NCBI RefSeq assembly: GCF_000003815.2
Contig: NC_049990.1
Location: 2,742,585 to 2,806,584 of the forward strand
DNA length: 64,000 nt
Source: Branchiostoma floridae
Lineage: Eukaryota; Chordata; Leptocardii; Amphioxiformes; Branchiostomatidae
Reading direction: 5' to 3'
Numbering within the stretch: position 1 is the first letter of the stretch; each line of letters opens with the position of its first letter. Positions 41,370 to 52,300 of the stretch are shown here, piece by piece. The position numbers were made by a program, and so were the translations under genes. The notes below the pieces were generated by a model. It had not been told where the DNA came from. It ran no database searches and was given only the letters and a program-made list of their open reading frames with translations.

Positions 41370-41608
41370 GCACCACGTAATGGATCTCCTGTTGTTGTCA
41401 TCCTTGACATTGTGATTGTTGGTCCTCATCAAGGCCGGTGATGTCATCAGTTACTCAACGTTAATGTGATTATTTTTAGCCATCCGTATTGACACAAATA
41501 TCTATTTGTGCGTTTGAAGCTGTTGAACTTCTCACGCATCAGGTATATTAGGACCCAGCTTCTGCTTCTGCCCCACTCCTACCATACAGCTTCAAGGCGC
41601 CGATACTG
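41370..41608 (+). promoter_or_regulatory. Promoter and non-coding first exon of gene 3
   Basis: TATATT at 41544-41549 lies in cacgcatcaggtatattagg, and the first-exon donor (gatactg/gtaagtctc) is at 41609. About 240 bases match the region before gene 4 (48,320-48,555), including catccttgacatt, aaggccggtgatgtcat, attgacacaaata and catacagcttcaaggcgcc. The proximal half is also shared with gene 2. Confidence 0.7.
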
Positions 41609-42683
41609 GTAAGTCTCCTTTCTTCAGCTGTGCAGTTACATTGAATATATTTTGTTGTTAGCCTATTAGTAAGTACCATCTGGATAGCAGTTCGCTCCGA
41701 CTTTTAAAATACACTATATACAGTCGCTTCTCTGCTTTTCTGTCTGGGAGCTTGGACATCTCTGATGCATGGAATATTCAATCCTAGTCCTGATTTTGGA
41801 CGAGGACGCTGATTGGCTCCATCCGGGTAGTAGTTCGCTCCTTTGTTCACTTCTGCTACCCAAGAAACTTGAAATGGTTAACTGATCTCTGTATTCGAAC
41901 AAGCGTTGCTACGCCCTTTCGAACAGGCGCTTTAGATCCGTAATCCTTAATTTTCTACTTAACTGACGTGATCACCATAAGATTTGTATACAGTCCCACA
42001 GATGGCTAGCAGAAGAAAATGTTGGTTATTTGGTTGTAGGACTCCCAGGCTGGCGACTGTGCTCAAAATGACTTTCTTACACACCTCTCGTAGAATGAAT
42101 TTGACTCGTCCTAAACGATTGAAATTTCTTTCTTCGCCATATTAAAGTGGTCATTTTTCTTTTCTGTTTTGTTTAAAAGACGAATAGCTTTTAAAACAGG
42201 AAGAATTGACACGTGTCAGTTGAGTTTTTGCCACGTGTCAGCATTTCGTTCGTCACGTTTTAGACCTACGAATTCAGTAAAGACATTGCTAATAATGTGC
42301 AGGAAAGGAGCACAGTGGAGGTTTTGTTCTTCACTTGATTGATGTTTAAACCATGAAGATGATAACTCTTTGTGACGGTTACTGACTCTGACTTATTGTT
42401 AAGTGTATAATTCGTTTTAAGTGTGTAAGACTTTTGAAAAGCGGGGCGTGCCTCGGGCGAGCGTCGTGTGTGTGTCAGTGGGGGCTCCGACGGCCCCGGC
42501 CGACCTATTCCTGTCCGAAAACCAATTTGATACAAACTAAAAAAAAGGCGTCTATTTAACCAATTGAATAGAAACCTTTTTTTGAGTTTGTATTTTTTGG
42601 TAAGATGTTCTTCAAGCGTATTAGCGCTCAACCTACTACACCCGAGCCCCGTCCAGATTTCCAGCGAAAAGGAGACAGTAGAC

Positions 42684-42813
42684 TAATCTCGAACCAGATC
42701 CACGGTGCGTTATGTATAGTATCAAACTGCCCGTTTGACTCCCTTAGCCGGCTATAGTCCCTGGCCAGCTTTGATACTATCTTATGGCACCGTAGGATCT
42801 GCTTGGAGATTAA
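42684..42813. mobile_element. hAT-like MITE, copy 3
   Basis: Ends taatctcgaaccagatcc and ggatctgcttggagatta. Flanking octamers cagtagac (42676-42683) and cagtcgac (42814-42821) match at 7 of 8. It lies in the first intron of gene 3, 120 bases before the signal-peptide exon. Confidence 0.75.
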
Positions 42814-42976
42814 CAGTCGACGTTCTGACGATTGTAACATTCGGCGAGCTTCGTCGACGGGGGCTTTACAAAATGAAAGACTTCCAAACCTAGAATAATG
42901 AGTGTCACGTTGCAAGATGTCTCATCTATCCAATTACGTCCAGTTTCAGTCGAGTTCCTGACTTCATCGACCAACC

Positions 42977-45900
42977 ATGACTCCCTTCCTTCTTCTCTTT
43001 GTTGCCCTGGCAACGGCTTCTCCAGTGAAGAGGTATGTATATACGTATTCTACATCGTGGTTGATATTGTTATCGAAGGTTATACTGCTGTACTTTATGA
43101 TCTCTTGTAAGTATTATGACCCGTGCTGTGCACACTAGTGTCGTTATGGATATGGTACCGGAGGGCGATCCAACCCGCGGGGAGGCTGGGACCGAAGGCC
43201 GGAGGGTGATCCGACCCGCGGGAGGGCTGGGGGCGAAGGCCGGAGGGTGATCCGACCCGCGGGAGGGCTTGGACCGAGGGTGATGCGTAATACACCGTGT
43301 TGTATTTTATTTATGTCATGCTGACCTGAGAAAACCCATGTTTTGATGCGAAATGCACCAGAAGTTGAACAAATTTGGTGCCCTCGAACAATAAGTGTTA
43401 CAACAGCAATGTTCTAACGTCCGAGTCAGGTATTCGAATTGCCAACCGTGCCGCACTTGGCCCGCTCGAAATGGTTCGATTTACTCCAAGGAAGCCTGTG
43501 TGATACAAACTTCGAGCCTGTGTGATACGGAAAGTTATTGCACGGTCCGGAACACCCGTATCGAACGTATTCGCGTCACAGGTATGACATAAAAGTACAT
43601 ATTGGCGGATGAACTTCTCTGATGAAGTGTTCTTTTTTTATACATGAGGTTAATGAGGTCTCAGTTCAGCTATTTAATCTTTGTCTCGCCCGCATATCGG
43701 AATTCAGGTTTGAATATTTCACGAACCCTTAATGGACACAACGGCTTACATCAGATTTCGTTCTGTTTCGACTGACTGACCTTAGGTATTTTTTTCTCGA
43801 TAGCAAAATTGTACAGGAAGTTTGAAACTTTCTGAATGTTTTGACCGCAGACAGACCACTGGTCTGGATGCTGACGGGGACGGACACATCACCATCATTG
43901 AAGTGGACAACGCCATGGACCTGGGAGAGGTCCTGGTGGCTTTGGATACCGACGGTACGTACCAATCCTACATTTCAAGTTGACATTTTCATGCGTGTAG
44001 GCTGTGACGTCACATCCGTCCGCCATGTGACGTCACATCCGTCCGCCATATGTGGCGTCACATTCTTCAACCAAGTGACGTCACATCCGTCCGCCATGTG
44101 ACGTCACATCCGTCCGCCATGTGACGTCACATCCATCCGCCATGTGGCGTCACATTTGTCAGCCATGTGACGTCACATCCGTCCACCATGTAACGTCACA
44201 TCCGTCCACCAGGCGGCGTCACATCCGTCCGCAGTGACGTAAAACCTGTCCGCCATGTGACGTAACATCCATCTGCTATGTGATGTCACATCCGTCTGCC
44301 ATGTGACGTTGCATCTTCATGCCGTGTAATGTCACATGCCCCATGTGTGTTTTGGTCTGTGAATGTGTAAGCTCTTAGCCACAAAATCGCGTGTGGACTT
44401 TTGTGGTTTTACTTTGATGTTTTGTTATCATTTGAAGGAAAAATCCAACGGACAACTTGCAGAAGTAAAAGCCAGTCTCGAGCTTTAACCAGCCAGCTTG
44501 GTTGGCAATACTTGCGCAATAATTACGTCAGTGTGAACGTTCTTTTCAAAAACTCTTCTTCTCCCTGCAGGTGACATGCAGTTCACCGTTACAGAAGCCC
44601 TGCAGTTCATCGACCATCACTACTTCAACGTCCTCGACACCAACCATGACCACGTGATATCCTTCCAAGAAATCCAGGACGGCCTGACCCTGGCTGACCT
44701 GTTTGCCTTCTATGATCGCAACGGTACGTTTTGGTGTTAGGGCGCGGTCACATAGGTCGTACGATCGTCGTACGATCGCTAACATCGCCGAGATAATTTT
44801 TCAAAACATTCTTGTTTTCACTCTTTCGTTTTTCCATCCTCAGATGACGGATTCCTGTACGGTGCAGAGGCTGACCGCATCATCGCCATGTACGATGCGG
44901 CGTACGGGACAGCTGCAGTTCCCGCCGCGCGGCGCCAGAGGAGGCAGGCCGACGGGCTGGACACCAGCGGGGACGGACATCTCACCCTCAACGAGTGTGA
45001 GGCCGGACTCAACCTGACGGTAGTCGCCTACGCTTTTGGACACCGACGGTACGTACCGAGTGATAGCCTCCTTCACCGGCGTCTCTAGGGCCTTGGCGGA
45101 AGTTTTTTTATCCGGGAATACGCCGGGAGAGACAAAAATGCCGGGAGAGGGATGTGAAGGAGGCTACCGAATGATAGGTGGCCTAGCGGCTAAGCAACCC
45201 CACTGCTTGGCCATCTGGATCCAATTCCATGGATCCTTCACAGTCACATTCATGAGTGGAAACATTCCCTTTTCAAAACTCTATTTACCTTCGCCAAGAA
45301 GGTTACGTTTACAGGACAACGTGCCTGTGTGTTCGTGTGTGAACACGAAAACTCGAAACGAAAATGTCTGGATGGATTGTTGATTTTTGGTAGATGATGG
45401 TAGGTCTTCACCTTAAAATGATTGGAATTTGGGCCCCTATCAGCTCGTCATGTTGCTGAAGCGCGCAGAAGATCTCCCTCTTTTGATATTTTCGTGTTCT
45501 GGACATGCTATGGTCATGATTTCCGAGTGGTACACAACTCTTGTTTGTTTTTTGTAGGTGACCAGATGTTCACCGTTGACGAGGCCCTGCAGTTCATCGA
45601 CCATCACTACTTCAACACCCTCGACACCAACCATGACCACATGCTGAGCTTCCAGGAACTTAGGGACGGTGTGACCTGGCCTGACCTCTTCGCCTTCTAC
45701 GATAGAAACGGTACGTTCCAACCTTAAGTGTTCCTATGAAATCCCGACGTGTTTAGATTTACTCAAAACTGCTTACGTCATGTCCAAACTGTGATGTTAT
45801 CAATTCTTAGAAGTCTATAATCCTCTTTTTTAATTGGGTCCGGTCAATTGGCTTGCATTTTTAGCTTAATGTGCTTCTTTGATCGGTCCTCATTGAATTG

Positions 45901-46270
45901 CTTGCCTCTCCTCCAACCATTTTGCCCGGCATTACTTCGGGAATAAGTCCAAAACTGCAGGTAAACTGGTAACGTCACGCTTTCATTAGTCTATGGCCAA
46001 TGTGTAACATTATACAGTGTGTTCCAACGAAATACAAACTTATTTCAACAATGCAGAATTCATTAACAATTTGTCATATTCTTAAGAAGTTTGTTTCTAC
46101 CGCGCCTCCTATGTTTGGAGGGATACTGGGTAATACCCATCGCCATGGCATCTTTTTAAAAGCATTCTTGTTTTCTTCCATTCTCAGATGACGGTTTCCT
46201 GTACGGAGCTGAGGCGGACAGGGTCTACTTTATGTACAACGAGGTTCAGAACGCCGCGGCCGGGAACTAA
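42977..46270 (+). CDS. Gene 3: secreted protein with 8 EF-hand loops, one apparent frameshift
   Basis: Coding exons are 42977-43032 (signal peptide, MTPFLLLFVALATASPVK), 43851-43954, 44571-44723, 44844-45048, 45558-45710 and 46188-46270 (stop TAA), about 250 residues if the frame is restored. Loops include DADGDGHITIIE, DTNHDHVISFQE, DRNDDGFLYGAE and DTSGDGHLTLNE. The 44844-45048 exon is 205 bases; all other internal phase-1 exons are multiples of 3. Its end reads AYAFGHRR where paralogues have VALDTD, so one extra T in tttt at 45033-45036 shifts the frame. KR follows the signal peptide, and RRQRR/Q marks the start of the second four-loop unit. Likely an extracellular Ca2+-binding precursor; a pseudogene or sequencing error cannot be excluded. 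Confidence 0.82.
43135..43593. repeat. Second copy of the GGCCGGAGGGTGATCC dispersed element
   Basis: It has three tandem copies (about 33 bp) of ggagggtgatccgacccgcg, then blocks matching 40,440-40,720 (tgccctcgaacaataagtg, acgtccgagtcaggtattcg), ending gtcacaggtatgacataaaa. Located in the gene 3 intron between signal-peptide and first loop exons. A diverged fragment is near 55,240-55,390. Confidence 0.65.
44003..44340. repeat. 23-bp tandem array rich in the CRE palindrome TGACGTCA
   Basis: The unit is gtgacgtcacatccgtccgc plus cat. Fourteen or so copies are readable; six keep the perfect octamer TGACGTCA and the rest have one or two changes (ggcgtca, taacgtca). It lies in the gene 3 intron after the first loop exon. 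Shorter related stretches lie in the corresponding introns of gene 4 (about 50,007, 52,240 and 53,390). TGACGTCA is the known CREB/ATF site; regulatory activity here is inference. Confidence 0.85.
45286..45545 (-). repeat. Dispersed microsatellite-type element, reverse orientation
   Basis: It begins with the palindrome taccttcgccaagaaggtta (the end of the family when read on the other strand), then gtgtgttcgtgtgtg, then gggcccctatcagctcgtc and gctatggtcatga as in 1-180. It ends just before the acceptor of the gene 3 exon at 45558. Confidence 0.5.
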
Positions 46271-46500
46271 GTCGACTGATGTATCATCAGAAACAGATCA
46301 GTACTTAATAGTAACTTGCAAACCTACATTCATGAATACTTTGTCCTTGGTTGATGGGAACAAAGTGTATCCCCGCTAGCCCTTTGTAATAGCCATTGGC
46401 GTGTTGGTCAGTCCTGGCTGTGCCTGCTTAAAGGCAAACCAATAAATAAATAATTAAATGAATAGATGAATACCCTTTCTTGGTGTTTGATTGTATTGAT
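46271..46500 (+). terminator. 3' UTR and poly(A) signal of gene 3
   Basis: Overlapping AATAAA copies occur at 46441-46450, 170 bases after the stop, followed by tttcttggtgtttgattgta, a GT-rich element expected downstream of a cleavage site. The sequence just before (ctagccctttgtaatagcca, aaggcaaaccaataaataaa) belongs to a dispersed retroelement type. Confidence 0.65.
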
Positions 46501-46599
46501 TAAAGGAAAAATCTTCCAAGCACTCAAGCTTTGCGTTTGTCTTTTATTTTTTATTACATCCATGAACAACAATGCTACGTGTTCAGCAGGTAAGCATGT

Positions 46600-46812
46600 A
46601 TTTTGCGTCTGTTTCTGTGCGAGTATGCTTGTCAGTGTGTAACTGTATGTTTGTACGTGCACGCGTGCGTGTATGTGTGTCTGTTCCTGTATCTTTGTGT
46701 GAGTGCTTGCGTGTGTATGTCTGTGTGTGTGTCAGAGTGTGTGTGTATGCGTGAGTGCGCACCCGAGTGTGTGTGTGTGTTTGTGTTAGCGCGTGCATGT
46801 GTGTGTATATTA
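46600..46812. repeat. GT-rich degenerate microsatellite
   Basis: About 210 bases of irregular tgtgtg with interspersions (gtgcacgcgtgcgtgtatg). It follows the poly(A) region of gene 3. Open frames on both strands here are low-complexity shadows. Confidence 0.8.
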
Positions 46813-46849
46813 GCACACAATATATTTTGGCACTACCAGTAGGGTTCGC

Positions 46850-47445
46850 ATGCCTTCCAATGAGACATCAAGCTTAAGGCCGGCGGTCCTATTTTTGAGT
46901 TACTAAGATCCACATCTTGAGCAGGTCAAAGAATCCACCACACGTGTCGAGGACGATTACGTTGCACGTTGAGGAGATAGGAAAATTAATGTTGTATTTC
47001 CAGTTACACGAATGGCCCTAACAGACTCCTAGATGTAGACCCTGTCGACCTTAACATTTTGTAAAGCCGGATTCTGACAAAGGTACAAGGTTTTCGACCA
47101 GACGACCTAGATCAGTCTTCCCGTATTTCTCACTCTTTGTAAACAGTTTTGAGAACTCGATGTAAGAATCATTCAATGTGTAGTGAGCATTTATCAGCTT
47201 TACTTCTACAATGTATGTCTGCATAATCACGGTATGATGTTGAAAATCCCAGTGCCTGATGCATTTCAGTTTTGCAATGAATTTGTTCGATGACTTCGGC
47301 TGAAAAAAAGAAGATAATCCCTACCTAATCTAATTATTTTAGGACCGTAGCAGGAAACACAGCATCCTTTTTGCTTGGCCCTACTGATTCTGCAAATTGT
47401 GCAAAGTTGTGCAACAGTCGAGAATGTTAATTCCAAAGTTCAGCC
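46850..47445. other. Intergenic, nothing recognised
   Basis: No repeat family, RNA gene or motif-bearing ORF was seen between the GT tract and the palindromic element at 47,449. Confidence 0.45.
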
Positions 47446-47448
47446 ATA

Positions 47449-47566
47449 AATTTTATTACGCGTACGAGCGAACGTTTCGATGACCGTCTGTTATCTTCGT
47501 CAGGGTTATACGAAGAATAGGGTATAACCCTGACGAAGATTGCGGTCATCGAAACGTAATAAAATC
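47449..47566. mobile_element. Inverted-repeat element with hammerhead-like motifs
   Basis: The arms ttttattacg...aacgtttcgatgacc and ggtcatcgaaacgtaataaaa are inverted around cgaagaataggg. Plus strand: CTGACGA at 47530-47536 and GAAAC at 47551-47555. Minus strand: CTGACGA at 47503-47497 and GAAAC at 47478-47474. The pattern CUGANGA-stem-GAAA resembles a hammerhead core, as in the unrelated-looking arms at 19,669-19,987. Confidence 0.5.
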
Positions 47567-47599
47567 CATGGTTGTGCATCGAGAACTTTATTTGTGGTT

Positions 47600-48310
47600 A
47601 AGTATTTTACCAACATGATGAAATTTTTCACTGAGTCGAGAATGTTCCAGGGCAGGTTCTCTTATTGGTTCAGTTAGCTCTAACTCTCAGTAAGTCGAGA
47701 AATGCTGAATAAGTCCTGATGATTCATGTAAACTAAACCCTTAAGTGGTTCTTGAGTCTTGTTACGTGGCGACCATTGAGTGGAACAAATGTAGGCTTGA
47801 TGCCAAGGAAAATATTAACCCGGGAGCTACTTTCCCTTATCAAGTCACGCCCAGTCGGCACGGGGTACAGGAACTCGCGTGTTGGCTGTTTTTGACGTGC
47901 CTTGATAGATTATCTCCAAGCAGATGTTAGAAGGATCGGTCTAAACATTCCCTGAACCGTCCTTTTTCTTCGGGTCGTGCGTCAAAACAACGAGTTAGAG
48001 ACAGATGATTCTTTATCCAGGGAGGTCAATAATCAAATAAAGAAAAATAGCCGACTGGGTCGTACTTTTGTTGATTGGGTACTGCTTAAACGTGGTTCGA
48101 GCCCTCGCCCTCTGAATTCACGGCGACATTTAATTAATTTGTATAGAGCGAAGCGTCATAGCAAGAAACTGATGAAAAAGCTTCTGTCTCAAAAGCTCCC
48201 ATAGCATAAGTAACATAGCTTTAGATCTCTGCTAAATGTCATCTGATGGATCAGTCAATATAAACTTCTTCACAATCATTTAAGAATAGAGATTTTCAAA
48301 CCCTCGCATC
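47600..48310. other. Intergenic, nothing definite
   Basis: Contains the short motif atctccaagcagatgttag (47,910), perhaps a solitary end of the hAT-like MITE. Short ORFs (61-75 codons) have no motif. Confidence 0.4.
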
Positions 48311-48319
48311 GCATCTTTC

Positions 48320-48555
48320 TACTTCTGTTGATGTTACCCTTGACATTTAGACTGTTCGGCCTGGTTAAGATAAGGCCGGTGAGGTCACCGCTTGGTACGT
48401 AACTTTCATCAAATTATATGGGAAACAAGTATTGACACACGTATATCAATCTGTCGGTTGAAAGCTGTTGTACTTCCCACACGCCAGGTATATTAGGACC
48501 CAGCTTTCTGGTCTTTTCCCCACTCGCACCATACAGCTTCAAGACGCCGGTACTG
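48320..48555 (+). promoter_or_regulatory. Promoter and non-coding first exon of gene 4
   Basis: TATATT at 48489-48494 (acgccaggtatattaggacc), donor ggtactg/gtaagtctc at 48556. TATA-to-donor distance 67, as in genes 2 (68) and 3 (65). Downstream of the TATA, accatacagcttcaagacgc is almost the same as in gene 3, so the untranslated exon is conserved too. Confidence 0.7.
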
Positions 48556-48599
48556 GTAAGTCTCGTTTCTTCAGCTGTGCAGGTTGTTAAGTTCTTGTG

Positions 48600-48830
48600 C
48601 CTGAAGGCGGTATCTCACTGCATTGGGGGCAGCGGGGCGGCACTGCGGGGTTCGGTCACTACGGCACTGTTGTGCTATTTTCGCCGATGTTGTATAATTC
48701 AGATATTGTGTAATACGTAAAAATATGACTTAGGAGACAAGAAAATACACAAAATGTAAGAGAATGCGTTCTTTATCTCTGAAATTCGTTGAGTAATCTT
48801 TCGAACCCCGCAGTGCCGCACCGGAACTCC
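48600..48830. mobile_element. Inverted-repeat element, relative of 17,977-18,210
   Basis: Arms ggcggcactgcggggttcgg and cgaaccccgcagtgccgca are inverted; the interior has ttctttatctctgaaattcg, the inverse of the interior at 18,033-18,050. Located in the first intron of gene 4. Confidence 0.55.
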
Positions 48831-49326
48831 GACCATGTGCAATAAGAACTACCTTTTGGGCGCGGTCACATACGCCGGGCGAGTATTTCGTTATGCTTCG
48901 CCTATTTGTTGTGTAAAATATGTTGAATTACCGATTCTGCAACGTTAACGTTGCTTGATAAATGTAAAGATTCAAAGTGCGCCAAAGAGACTGTTAATCG
49001 TTATAAACCATTTGTATGTAAGACTCAACCATATTTTTATATTGGAAAGCCAGCGTGTTTTCTCAGAGAGCAGTGTCCTGGTCGTTCGTAAACTGAACAT
49101 CTGACTACAGTAACTTTGCGTTAAGAGGACCACTCTTGTAACGCCCTATGATCTTTTAGTTTTACCCTTTGCTTAAAATGTTTCTTCCTCTGAAGGCACC
49201 GCAGGACTTGGATCTTCAGACAAATAAATACGATATTCAAATTTTGGTCCCAAACCTAGAGTAACGAGTATCGTCAAGTTGTGTTAATTTTTTTCCAGTT
49301 CAGTTCCAGTCTCCAACAAACCAACC

Positions 49327-52300
49327 ATGACTCCTTTCCTTCTGCTCTTGGTTGCCTTGGCAACGGCTTCTCCGGTGAAAAGGTAATGCTTTACAATTAT
49401 ACAACTTCATGCATACGTCACGTCTGTCCCATTTGTGATAAAATACGTCTAGAAAACTTAGACTGCTGTTCCTAGTTGTACAATATCTCCTTTACATAGT
49501 GTGTGATGCCACAATCGTTGTGGATATGGGAATGAATCTATGAAATAACTTAGTGATAGACGATTGCATTCCGGATGTCACAGGTACAGTACTGCTATCC
49601 AACCCCCCCCCCCCCCCCAGTGGGACCGCGTAGCGCAGCGGCAGCGTGCTCGGAAGATGAAAATTTGTCAGCCCAGCTGCTAAGCTGAGGTCAAGGGAAG
49701 ACAGAAAAAAAATCTTCTTTTTGTCGACGATTTCGGAGCACATATTTCTCAATCCGTTCATGAACACAACGACTACAACGCTATCTATTACAGAATTGTG
49801 TCAGAAGCTAAAAAAAAATGTTTCTCCGTGTTTTGAACGCAGGCAGACCGGCGGTGTTCTGGACGCTGATGGGGACGGACATCTGACCATTATTGAGATA
49901 GAAAACGCCATGGACCTGGGTGAGGTTCTGGTGGCCCTGGACACTGACAGTACGTACCAAAGCACCCACATCTCATGTTAACAATTCAGACAAGTTTAAA
50001 CTTTTGGCGACGTCATATCCGTCCGCCATGCAACGTCACTTCCTTCCGTCTTGTGACGTCATATTGTATGGCAGTTCGGTGGTCCTTACAAGTGTCAACT
50101 CGTCGCCACAAAATCGCATCGATTATTCATCTTGATTTATCTCCTGCTTATATCTCAGAGAACGGTCCATCCAATGAAAAATAAATAAAACATGATGTGT
50201 TCTGTTTCTACGAGTCGCCCTACGACAGAATCTCTTTTACTTAGGTAAGTTAGGTTATACCAGTCCAAGAAAACGTATTTCAATGGGATATGTGTCAAAA
50301 TTAAAGTTGAGAAAATTTGCGTCCTTAAACAAACAAATATCGTTACTACAGCAATTCCAACATTCTGATCCTTTTTTTTCAATTTTGGAGCGTACTGGAT
50401 GCACCCTAAGTACGTTTGAATAATGATTCTACAGATGCCCATGTTGTACAATAGAAGCCATTGTGATAACCGATAATATCACGGCTCAGGGACCAAGTAT
50501 GAGATAAAATGCGCAAAAACATCGGATTTTCGCCTTTACCCTGCATCATTGTCACGAGAGTGTCAACGTCCTTGTTTCCAATTCAAACTCTTCTTCCTTG
50601 TTTCAAAATTCTCTGTAGATGACCAGCATTTCACCCGACAATGACACTCTTTAACCACCCAAAATGGCGGAACACTCTTGACAATACGTCATTATCACGT
50701 GAGTGAAAAGCTACATGTTTTTAAACTCCTCTTCTCCCTGTAGATGACCAGCATTTCACCGTAGACGAGGCTCTGCAGTTCATTGACCATCACTACTTCA
50801 ACCGTCTCGACACCAACCACGACCATCGGCTGAGCTTCGCAGAACTTCAGAACGGACTCACTCTGGCCGACCTGTTTGCCTTCTATGACAGGAACGGTAC
50901 GTTTTGACGTCAACTGTACCCCAACTCAAACTCATAAAAAACAAGGAAGACATCCGTCATTTTCGTCAACATTTGCATGCGTTCTGATGTTGAGAGAAAT
51001 GACGTAAGCCTTTTTGTGGATTGTGAATTCACCATTTGCACCATGGCAATTACTCTCATCTTTCAGGTAGGCCTTGTTGAAAAGTACACGTCTTAGGCTT
51101 ACGTCACATTTCCAAACCGGGGCCCGACCGGACAGCTCTCGGGAGCGTAAAAAATGATATAAAATGCATCAAAATACACAGAATGTCAAAATAAGACTCA
51201 TGGGCTTAATGTGTGTAGATTTCTTGGTATACATTGTAATTTTTCGTTTCTTAAAACATCCCGGCCGGGCCCCGGTTTGGAAATGTGACCTAAGACTTAG
51301 GCTAAAGTCCCAATTGCACCGGCCGTGCCCATCGGGACCTGGGATGTAGCCCCGGCTGGGCTCCTAAGATACAAATTTGGCCCGGTAGACTGCCGGACAC
51401 CGGGGAGTAACTCTCGTTGTTCCTCACGGGTAGGTTCACGGTGCCCATTTGCTACCGGGTCCCGGGTTACTTTTAGGTTGACTTAAAATTCAGTGCAGTG
51501 CCCCGGGAGCCGCAAGGTGCCCACTACGCCACGTATACGTAGGGGTCACGTCCGTACGTCACGTCCGTCGTGCCAAGTATCGTTGGACGTGCACAGCGCC
51601 GAGATATCCTTTTATTGCCTTTTCTGTTTTCACCTCTCGTGTCTTCTATTCATCAGGTGACGGGTTCCTGTATGGTGACGAGGACGACCGCATCTACGCC
51701 CTGTACAACGCGGCGTACGGGTCCTCTCTCTTTCAGACCGGCGGTGTTCTGGACGCTGACGGGGACGGACATCTGACCATCATTGAGATAGAAAACGCCA
51801 TGGACCTGGTTGAGGTCCTGGTGGCCTTGGACACAGACAGTACGTATCAAAACATCACGTATTAATTTGGCATTATTTTTCTATTTTGCTTTTGGACAGA
51901 GGAGGACAATGCTGCACTGCACTCAAGTTAGTACTGTAAATGCATTTAAGTTCGCGGCGATTTGATCTCGCGATAGCGGGACAATTGAGTATTGGCGTTT
52001 GTTTTAAGTTCGCGGTAGCGCCAAAGACTGTAGTCACATAAAAATATTCGCGATTTTAAGTTCTCGGTGAACTTATATCAACTGTACCACATACAGTGTA
52101 CGCAGTACTGACAGAAGGTCAAAAGGTAGACTTTTCGTTTACCTCCCCGACCAAAGTCGTGTACCCATGGTGGCCAAATCATGTATCAAGTTGCACTTTG
52201 GAAGAGTTAAACGTTTTCGCAGACCACAGACGTAAGTCACATCATTCGGCTATGTGACATGCCATACGTTCGCGCGGGTAATGCCACTTCCTTCGACCCT

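Noticed and set aside
42266-42631. 121-codon minus-strand ORF in the first intron of gene 3
   Set aside because: No recognisable motif, no supporting exons, AT-rich surroundings; probably chance.
46583-46842. ORFs with Cys/Val or Thr/His runs
   Set aside because: They derive from the GT-rich microsatellite after gene 3.
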